Origin: CAYZXK01 sp964482395
GTDB taxonomy: Bacteria > Planctomycetota > Phycisphaerae > UBA1845 > Fen-1342
NCBI GenBank assembly: GCA_964482395.1
Contig: CAYZXK010000095.1
Span: forward strand, 1-19,226
Direction: 5' to 3'
Length of the DNA stretch: 19,226 bases
In this document: positions 14,536-19,226 of the stretch, in pieces
Layout: each line of letters opens with the position of its first letter
How positions within the stretch are numbered: position 1 is the first letter of the stretch
Program-made: the position numbers and the translations under genes
The notes under the pieces: generated by a model
The model's database searches: none
What the model was told of the DNA's origin: nothing
What the model saw: only the letters and a program-made list of their open reading frames with translations

Positions 14536-17316
14536 CTAGGCCACATGCAGGGCCTCGATCACGTTGGTACGCGAGGCGTGGCGGGCCGGGAAGATGCCAG
14601 CCAGTACGCACAGGCCGATGGTGAGCCCGACTGCCAGCTCGACGATGCCCCACGGCACCTCGTATGGCAGGGAGTAGCCCCACATCCGCTCGGTCATGAC
14701 CCGGATGTTCCAGGCCAAGTGCAGTCCCAGCCCCAAGCCCAGCCCGCTGCCCAGCAGCCCGAGAATCAACGCTTCGCCGATGACCATTCGCAGCACTAGT
14801 CCGCGGGTGGCTCCCACCGCCCGGAGAGCGGCCAGTGGCTTGGTCCGACTGGCGACATTAGCGGTCATCAGATTGGCTACCCCAATCGCGGCCACTACCA
14901 GGGCGACAGCCGGCACCGCGCTGAGCAGGTAAGTCATTTTGGTGAGTTCGGCGTCGATTTCGTCCTTCAGTTCGCGCGCGGTTCCGTACACCGCCTGGGT
15001 CTTCAATCGCCGGCAGATGTCGTCCAAGACCCTGGTTTGCCGGTAGTTCTCCCAGCGACGTTCCAGAGGCAGTCGCTGGTCGTAGTGCATATGCGAGAGG
15101 CCGGCCGCCTCGGGAGTGCCGGGCGGCGGCGGCCAGCCGGGCGGCACCGGCTCGGGCGGCAGGTCAAAATTCAGCAGAATCGCCTTGGTTCCGTCAACGT
15201 TCCACACCCGCTTCAAGTCTTCGTTCGTCCCCACCACCGACCCGACCGCGGCCATGTAAGACTCGCTCTGAACCTGGAAATAGCCAGCCGCGATGTCCAG
15301 GGCCGGCGAATCGACCACCCCGGCAACCTTGAATGTCGCCCAGCGGTTATTGAACCACACCTGCACCGTGTCGCTGACTACCACCCGGCCGGCTTCGTCC
15401 CGGACTTCACGCACGCCTTTGTGGCGTGTCCGAGCGAAATCGGACGCCACCAGTACGTACCCGCCCTGCTTGAGCAGTCGCCTGGCAGTCTGCTCATCCC
15501 CTTCGATGAACTCCAGTTTAAGCAACGGGAAAAATGTGTCCGGATCGATTCCGAGAAACCAGGTGATCGAACGTAACAGCCTTTCAGTCAGGATGTTACG
15601 TTCTTCCACAATGACGTTGGGGGCGTTGGCCAGGGTGAAATTCTTCACACCCGGGACCTGGGCCAGCACGGCCGCCACGTCTCCTTCGATCTGGTCGTCA
15701 CTCCAGATGTAGGCTTCCGGGAACTGCTTGGGAAACTGCCAACCGCTCTTGAAGCTGGCGTTGAATACGATCAATCCTACGATTAGTGACAGGCCAACCA
15801 TCAGGCCGCAGCAGATGCCCGCCGATCGCCAGACGGCGTGCCCGACCTGATCATGAAGTAGTCGGCTGCGGACCGCGACCAGGGTTCCCGTAACCGGTAC
15901 CGCCAATAAGCCGACTAGCCAAACCAGCAGGGGTGCCGCGCACGCGTATACCAGGTAGAGCAACACGACCGCGACGGCCGACCAGCGAACAAATTGCAAG
16001 TTGCGGTCAACCAATCGGTTGCTCACGTATAGCTGTGCGGCCAGAAGCAGGCAGGCTGCCAGGAAAGCTCCCACAGTGATGGCTAAACCAGTCCGGCGGG
16101 CGCGGGGCCGGGTGGCCTCCAAGGGTGAGACGGTGAGGGCGGCGATGGCCGGGAGCGATGCCGCCAGCAGCGCCGTCAGCAGCCCGGCCCCGCAAGCCAG
16201 CAAGATCCCCCATGGGCTGACCGTGAAACTTCCCACATACTCGGGCACCAGCCGCACGGTGAGCCCCGTCAGACCCAGGCCCACCGGAATGCCCAAGGCG
16301 ATCCCGATCAGTCCCAGCGGCACTACCTCACTCAACACCAGCCCTGAGAGCTGCGAGCCGGTCATGCCCACACAGCGGAGCAGTCCCAACTGCCGCACGC
16401 GCTCGATCATTCCCATGCTGAGCGTGCTGAGAATGATGAACAGGGCCGTCAGCAGCGCGACGCAGCTCAGCAGGACCAGCACGACCCGCTGTTGATCCTG
16501 AGCCAGTCGGATGCGTTCCATGCGGCCGACGGCGCTGCGGATCAGGACGTTGGGGGCATCGCCGCGGACGGCGTAATAGATGTCCCGCTCCGCCTTCTGG
16601 AGTTTGGCCGGGTCCGGGTTGTCCAGCACCACGTCGATCCCATTGACCAGGGCCTGCCGGTTGCTGATCTGCTGGAGGACCGGCAGTCGCAACAGGGCGA
16701 TGCCTTTTTGAAACCTGGCGATCCGCTCCCGGCGTGTCAGGCCGACGATCTCCAACTCGGTTGGCCGATCGTCCGGCAGGCCGCCGCCCCAGACCAGGAG
16801 GCGGTCCCCCACTCCTACGCCCTGTTCCTCGGCGATCGACTGCTCCAGCACGCAGGCCAGTTCATCCGACTCGACCAGCATCCGTCCTGCGGTCAGCTTG
16901 CTTTCCCAATCGGGTCGGACATGAAACTCGCGGGCCAGGTCGATACCCTGGAAATCGACGTCTTCCATGGTGGGCCAGCTTCTGGCGGGGGGAGTGAGCA
17001 GGTCGCGTTTGCGGGTGGCCGAGGGGAGCCGCAGGGTCAGGGTGGCCACCACATGCTTTACGCCAGGCACGGCCTGGATTTTGGGCACGATGCGCTGGGG
17101 CAGAGTGTCGTACTTGCCCATGGGGGATTGGACGGTGATGTGGCTTTTTCCGATATATCCGCCGGCCCAGGCCAGCATGGTCAGCCGCACCGATTCGTAG
17201 CAGCAGGTCACCCACACCACCGCCCCGGTGCCCAGGGCGATGGCCAGTATGGCGCCGGCGGTGCGAACCCGCTTAACCCGCCAGTTCCTGGTAGCCAGTT
17301 GCGACCAGTGCCGCAT
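14536..17316 (-). CDS. ABC transporter permease with two FtsX domains (YbbP/LolCE/MacB-like)
   Basis: 926 aa with about ten predicted membrane helices: 20-40, 277-298, 326-352, 368-393, 408-430, 444-483 (probably two), 499-521, 796-820, 848-870 and 889-910. Two large extracytoplasmic domains (about 45-275 and 522-795) separate two FtsX units. Each unit carries the coupling-helix-like sequence before its last helices (RQLGLLRCVGMTGSQLSG at 308-325 and LAALRAVGATRGLVLRM at 828-844). This duplicated layout resembles the YbbP-type exporters that move lipids, lipoproteins or peptides out of the inner membrane, rather than MacB, which has four helices. The substrate is unknown. ATG 17316 overlaps the 3' end of the ATPase gene by 44 nt in another frame, so the two are translationally coupled. 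A Pro-rich insert, VPPGWPPPPGTPE (724-736), lies in the second outer domain. Confidence 0.88.
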   Translation of the reverse strand: MRHWSQLATRNWRVKRVRTAGAILAIALGTGAVVWVTCCYESVRLTMLAWAGGYIGKSHITVQSPMGKYDTLPQRIVPKIQAVPGVKHVVATLTLRLPSATRKRDLLTPPARSWPTMEDVDFQGIDLAREFHVRPDWESKLTAGRMLVESDELACVLEQSIAEEQGVGVGDRLLVWGGGLPDDRPTELEIVGLTRRERIARFQKGIALLRLPVLQQISNRQALVNGIDVVLDNPDPAKLQKAERDIYYAVRGDAPNVLIRSAVGRMERIRLAQDQQRVVLVLLSCVALLTALFIILSTLSMGMIERVRQLGLLRCVGMTGSQLSGLVLSEVVPLGLIGIALGIPVGLGLTGLTVRLVPEYVGSFTVSPWGILLACGAGLLTALLAASLPAIAALTVSPLEATRPRARRTGLAITVGAFLAACLLLAAQLYVSNRLVDRNLQFVRWSAVAVVLLYLVYACAAPLLVWLVGLLAVPVTGTLVAVRSRLLHDQVGHAVWRSAGICCGLMVGLSLIVGLIVFNASFKSGWQFPKQFPEAYIWSDDQIEGDVAAVLAQVPGVKNFTLANAPNVIVEERNILTERLLRSITWFLGIDPDTFFPLLKLEFIEGDEQTARRLLKQGGYVLVASDFARTRHKGVREVRDEAGRVVVSDTVQVWFNNRWATFKVAGVVDSPALDIAAGYFQVQSESYMAAVGSVVGTNEDLKRVWNVDGTKAILLNFDLPPEPVPPGWPPPPGTPEAAGLSHMHYDQRLPLERRWENYRQTRVLDDICRRLKTQAVYGTARELKDEIDAELTKMTYLLSAVPAVALVVAAIGVANLMTANVASRTKPLAALRAVGATRGLVLRMVIGEALILGLLGSGLGLGLGLHLAWNIRVMTERMWGYSLPYEVPWGIVELAVGLTIGLCVLAGIFPARHASRTNVIEALHVA

Positions 17317-18064
17317 CGCCGCTTCCCTTCGGTTCCAATGTGCCCACGACCCGGCCGTCCTTTAGAACGATCACGCGGTCGGCATACGCCGCCCCCTGGG
17401 CTTCGTGGGTCACCATCAGGATGGTCTTGCCCCGTTGGGTGCCGATTTCACGCAGCAGTTGCCAGATCTCGGCGGACTGCTTGGAATCCAGGTTTCCGGT
17501 CGGTTCGTCGGCCAGAATGATGGCCGGATCATTCAAGAGCGCCCGGGCGATGGCGACGCGCTGCTGTTCGCCGCCGGACAAGGCATCCGGCCGGTGATCC
17601 GCCCGGGCCCGCAAATGCACTCTGTCCAGGAGGTTGTCGACCCGTTCCCAGCAGCCACGCAACGACTGGCCATCGATCAGCAGCGGCAGGGCCACGTTCT
17701 CGCGCGCCGTCAGCGTCGGCAGGAGGTTGTATTCCTGGAAGACGATTCCGATTCGCCGACGTCGGAAGATGGTGCGGGCCCGGTCGGACATGGCCGCGAG
17801 GTCGCGGCCCTCCACCAGGAGCGTGCCGGCGGTCGGGGGGGTCAGGCCGCCGATCACATGCAGCAGTGTGCTCTTGCCGGAGCCGCTGGCCCCCATGATG
17901 GCGTAGAAGCAGCCGCTGGGGACCTCCAGGTCGATGCCGTCCAGGGCTGTAACCGGATGCCCGCCGGTATGATAGACCTTGCGCAGGCCGTGAGCCGCGA
18001 CCACCACTTGCTCGGCCCGGGTTGGCTGGGCCGCTGCCGATTGGGCGGGGTTTGAGCTGTTCAT
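17273..18064 (-). CDS. ABC transporter ATP-binding protein (LolD/MacB-type)
   Basis: 263 aa, a single nucleotide-binding domain. All motifs are intact: A-loop Tyr in LRKVYHTGG, Walker A GASGSGKST, Q-loop FQEYNLLPTLTARENV, signature LSGGEQQRVAIARAL, Walker B IILADEPTGNLDS and the switch His in LMVTHEAQ. The LDS after the Walker B region and the ENV block after the Q-loop are typical of ATPases that partner FtsX-type permeases (LolD, MacB, FtsE, YbbA). ATG at 18064 is chosen over an upstream in-frame TTG (18100), because that TTG coincides with a candidate -35 box and the first 12 residues do not resemble the family. There is no Shine-Dalgarno sequence before the ATG, which fits a leaderless message. 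The permease gene follows with a 44-nt overlap. Confidence 0.93.
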   Translation of the reverse strand: MNSSNPAQSAAAQPTRAEQVVVAAHGLRKVYHTGGHPVTALDGIDLEVPSGCFYAIMGASGSGKSTLLHVIGGLTPPTAGTLLVEGRDLAAMSDRARTIFRRRRIGIVFQEYNLLPTLTARENVALPLLIDGQSLRGCWERVDNLLDRVHLRARADHRPDALSGGEQQRVAIARALLNDPAIILADEPTGNLDSKQSAEIWQLLREIGTQRGKTILMVTHEAQGAAYADRVIVLKDGRVVGTLEPKGSGDAALVATGYQELAG

Positions 18065-18071
18065 GTTGGTG

Positions 18072-18100
18072 AGTTTAGGATCGGCGGCGCGTACGGACAA
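18072..18100 (-). promoter_or_regulatory. Candidate promoter for a leaderless ABC operon mRNA
   Basis: On the minus strand TTGTCC (18100-18095) and TAAACT (18077-18072) are exactly 17 nt apart, each matching consensus at 4 of 6 positions. The ATG of the ATPase gene begins 7 nt after the -10 box, which is where transcription itself would start. No Shine-Dalgarno sequence exists in between. Confidence 0.4.
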
Positions 18101-18244
18101 CGCGCTGGCGGGCTCAAGCGGCCGATCCCGGCCCCCGGAAGCGGCAGTCCTGCACCCGGTCCGCCGTCAGGTTCTCTGTCGTCGCCTGCCGCTTGCCGGT
18201 ACATTTCACAGACCGACAGTTGCGCGACCCCGAGAACGTGGAGG

Positions 18245-18276
18245 GAGCCGCGGCAAAGCGGCCCGCGGCTCGGAGG
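18245..18276 (+). promoter_or_regulatory. Hairpin abutting the HAD ribosome binding site
   Basis: GAGCCGCGG (18245-18253) pairs perfectly with CCGCGGCTC (18263-18271) around a 9-nt loop. The Shine-Dalgarno GGAGG (18272-18276) starts on the very next base, 4 nt before ATG 18281. A competing shorter stem (GCCGC with GCGGC at 18258-18262) could form instead. The geometry suggests an effect on translation initiation, but no ligand or regulator is implied. Confidence 0.45.
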
Positions 18277-18280
18277 TTCC

Positions 18281-18964
18281 ATGGAGCAGGGCGTCATCTT
18301 CGACATGGACGGTGTGCTGGTCGACTCGGGTCCGGCACATCATCGAAGCTGGCAGATTCTGGCCGGAAGGCACGGCCGGTCGGTGTCTGCGGAGCGGTTC
18401 GCACAGACCTTCGGCCGGCCCAGCCGTGACATAATCCGCGTCATCTGGGGACAAGCGGTCAGTGCGGAGCAGATTCGCCGTCTGGACGAGGAAAAGGAAG
18501 CTATCTATCGCCAACTGATCGCTGACCACATCCCGCTGCTGCCCGGCTGCCGGGCCGCGCTTGGGCGTCTGCGGCAGGCCGGACTGCGGCTGGCGGTGGC
18601 CACCTCCGGTCCGCCCGAGAACCTGGAGCTGGTTCTGTCGGAAGGGCTGATCGCCAGCTACTTCGACGCGGAAGTGCACGGATTCGACGTGACCCGAGGC
18701 AAGCCGGCGCCCGATTGTTTCTTGCTGGCGGCGAGGCGCCTGGAGCTGCCGCCGTCGGCCTGCGTCGTGGTCGAGGACGCACCGGTGGGAATCCAGGCCG
18801 CGGTCAGTGCCGGCATGTCGGCGATCGGGCTGGCGGGCACCCATCCCGAGCCGGTGCTGCGTGAATCTGGAGCGAAGTGGGTAATCCACTCGCTGGAGGA
18901 ACTGACGCCGGAGCTGGTGCGGCAGTTGCTCGGGGCTGCCTCGGGCAGTAACGCCGAGGTTTAG
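18281..18964 (+). CDS. HAD-family phosphatase / beta-phosphoglucomutase-like hydrolase
   Basis: 227 aa, the usual size of subfamily I HAD enzymes with a helical cap. The four motifs are complete: motif I FDMDGVLVDS (nucleophile Asp8, acid/base Asp10), motif II VATSGPP (Ser109), motif III RGKPAPDCF (Lys141) and motif IV VVVEDAPVGIQAA (Glu165, Asp166). The helical cap lies between motifs I and II. FDMDGVLVDS and GKPAPD are typical of the beta-phosphoglucomutase/phosphoglycolate-phosphatase branch, which dephosphorylates small sugar or organic phosphates or isomerises hexose phosphates. The exact substrate cannot be read from the sequence. ATG 18281 has GGAGG 4 nt upstream, directly preceded by a stable hairpin. 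The gene is divergent from the ABC operon and followed by a strong terminator-like hairpin. Confidence 0.9.
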   Translation: MEQGVIFDMDGVLVDSGPAHHRSWQILAGRHGRSVSAERFAQTFGRPSRDIIRVIWGQAVSAEQIRRLDEEKEAIYRQLIADHIPLLPGCRAALGRLRQAGLRLAVATSGPPENLELVLSEGLIASYFDAEVHGFDVTRGKPAPDCFLLAARRLELPPSACVVVEDAPVGIQAAVSAGMSAIGLAGTHPEPVLRESGAKWVIHSLEELTPELVRQLLGAASGSNAEV

Positions 18965-18977
18965 GTGAGCCGTTTGC

Positions 18978-19006
18978 GGCAACGCCGCCTGGGGGCGGCG
19001 ATTGCC
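18978..19006 (+). terminator. Terminator hairpin after the HAD gene
   Basis: GGCAACGCCGCC (18978-18989) pairs with GGCGGCGATTGCC (18994-19006) to give a 12-bp stem with a single bulged A and a TGGG loop. It starts 13 nt after the HAD stop. It is the best terminator-like hairpin in the window, although no U tract follows. Confidence 0.6.
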
Positions 19007-19021
19007 GTCCAGGTGCGATTT

Positions 19022-19067
19022 GAGCCCGGGCTTACGCCGGGGGCTATGGACCCGGCGTTCCGGGCTC
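19022..19067. repeat. Nested 16-bp hairpin element
   Basis: GAGCCCGG (19022-19029) pairs with CCGGGCTC (19060-19067), and inside it ACGCCGGG (19034-19041) pairs with CCCGGCGT (19051-19058). The two perfect 8-bp segments are joined by a 4x1 internal loop and closed by the 9-nt loop GGCTATGGA. The GGGCTTACGCC-type core recalls dispersed GC-rich palindromic elements found between genes in planctomycetes, but I cannot confirm a second copy in this window. Confidence 0.5.
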
Positions 19068-19086
19068 GGGGCCCGGATCGGCCAAG

Positions 19087-19116
19087 CTAGCAGCCCGTTG
19101 AAGAACGGCCATTTCG
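19087..19116. mobile_element. Putative insertion-sequence terminal repeat
   Basis: CTAGCAGCCCGTTGAAGAAC (19087-19106) continues into GGCCATTTCG. It contains the hairpin CCGTT-GAAG-AACGG. Sequences of the form CTAGCAGYCCGTTGAARAA recur, as I recall, at ends of transposase-bearing elements in planctomycetes and some other phyla. Here it directly follows a stop codon ending a transposase-like reading frame. The other end of the element lies outside the window. Confidence 0.35.
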
Positions 19117-19224
19117 CTACGCGGCGGTGAGTCTGAGGGTCCCGGCTGTGATCGGCGTCGGCCTCGTGTTCGAGTCGTGAATGCACACGTCGCGGGTGGT
19201 GAGCCGGTGATACAGAGCCCAGAG
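19117..19224 (-). CDS. 3' end of a possible transposase gene, cut by the right edge
   Basis: On the minus strand one frame is open from the window edge to TAG at 19119-19117, encoding the 35-residue tail LWALYHRLTTRDVCIHDSN followed by TRPTPITAGTLRLTAA. The ALYHRL-containing tail and its position against the putative terminal repeat suggest the C-terminus of a transposase. The fragment is too short to assign an IS family. A second frame on the same strand is open past this stop and reads through the repeat as FFNGLL, so the choice of frame is not certain. Confidence 0.35.
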   Translation of the reverse strand, partial: LWALYHRLTTRDVCIHDSNTRPTPITAGTLRLTAA

Positions 19225-19226
19225 GA

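Noticed and set aside
13426..14799. 457-codon plus-strand frame opposite the TPR gene and permease end
   Set aside because: It spans two genes with strong domain evidence on the other strand, is extremely Gln/Arg/Pro/Gly-rich and has no ribosome binding site.
19165..19185. GTTCGAGTC resembling a tRNA T-loop
   Set aside because: Flanking bases do not form a T-arm stem, and no acceptor, D or anticodon arms can be found around it.

Overview
This 19.2 kb window is GC-rich chromosomal DNA from a Gram-negative-type bacterium. The best guess is a member of the Planctomycetota (Phycisphaerae-like) or a neighbouring group. That is inference from the gene mix (AsnA, RtcA, PilB/PilT, a divergent trans-sulfuration enzyme), the GTG/TTG starts, the weak coding strand bias with long antisense open frames, and the GC-rich hairpins between genes. 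There is no rRNA or other phylogenetic marker to prove it. I see no tRNA, rRNA, CRISPR array, phage module or recognised defence system.

Layout, left to right. (1) 1-1161: the first 14 codons of a gene leaving the left edge on the minus strand, then on the plus strand a small NYN/YacP-type putative ribonuclease and a PilZ-domain protein. (2) 1162-4352: a gene-poor 540 bp stretch, a UbiD-family prFMN decarboxylase (+), and convergent to it the RNA 3'-phosphate cyclase RtcA (-). (3) 4353-5753: a strong promoter (perfect TATAAT), the ammonia-dependent asparagine synthetase AsnA and a strong terminator-like hairpin. (4) 5754-9245: a second gene-poor stretch, then a divergent pair, a Cys/Met-metabolism PLP enzyme (-) and threonine synthase (+). 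Both enzymes belong to the homoserine branch point, and the region between them carries a repeated GTATACCG element. (5) 9530-13189: pilB and pilT (type IV pilus extension and retraction ATPases), then a small two-helix membrane protein with a FtsB/DivIC-like motif. (6) 13330-18064, minus strand: an ABC ATPase and an overlapping double-FtsX permease (MacB/LolCDE-type export), then a membrane-anchored TPR protein. (7) 18281-19226: a HAD phosphatase/phosphomutase-like gene, two strong consecutive hairpins, and at the right edge what looks like the 3' end and terminal repeat of an insertion sequence.

Most genes are housekeeping. The points most worth a second look are: an AsnA in which the HSLAKWKR segment reads QAATKWKR; departures from the c-di-GMP-binding consensus in both the PilZ protein and the PilB N-terminal domain; an orphan RtcA; a possible leaderless promoter for the ABC operon; a 9-bp hairpin abutting the HAD ribosome binding site; and the nested hairpins and IS-like end at the right edge. 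I did not find a clearly new multi-gene system.
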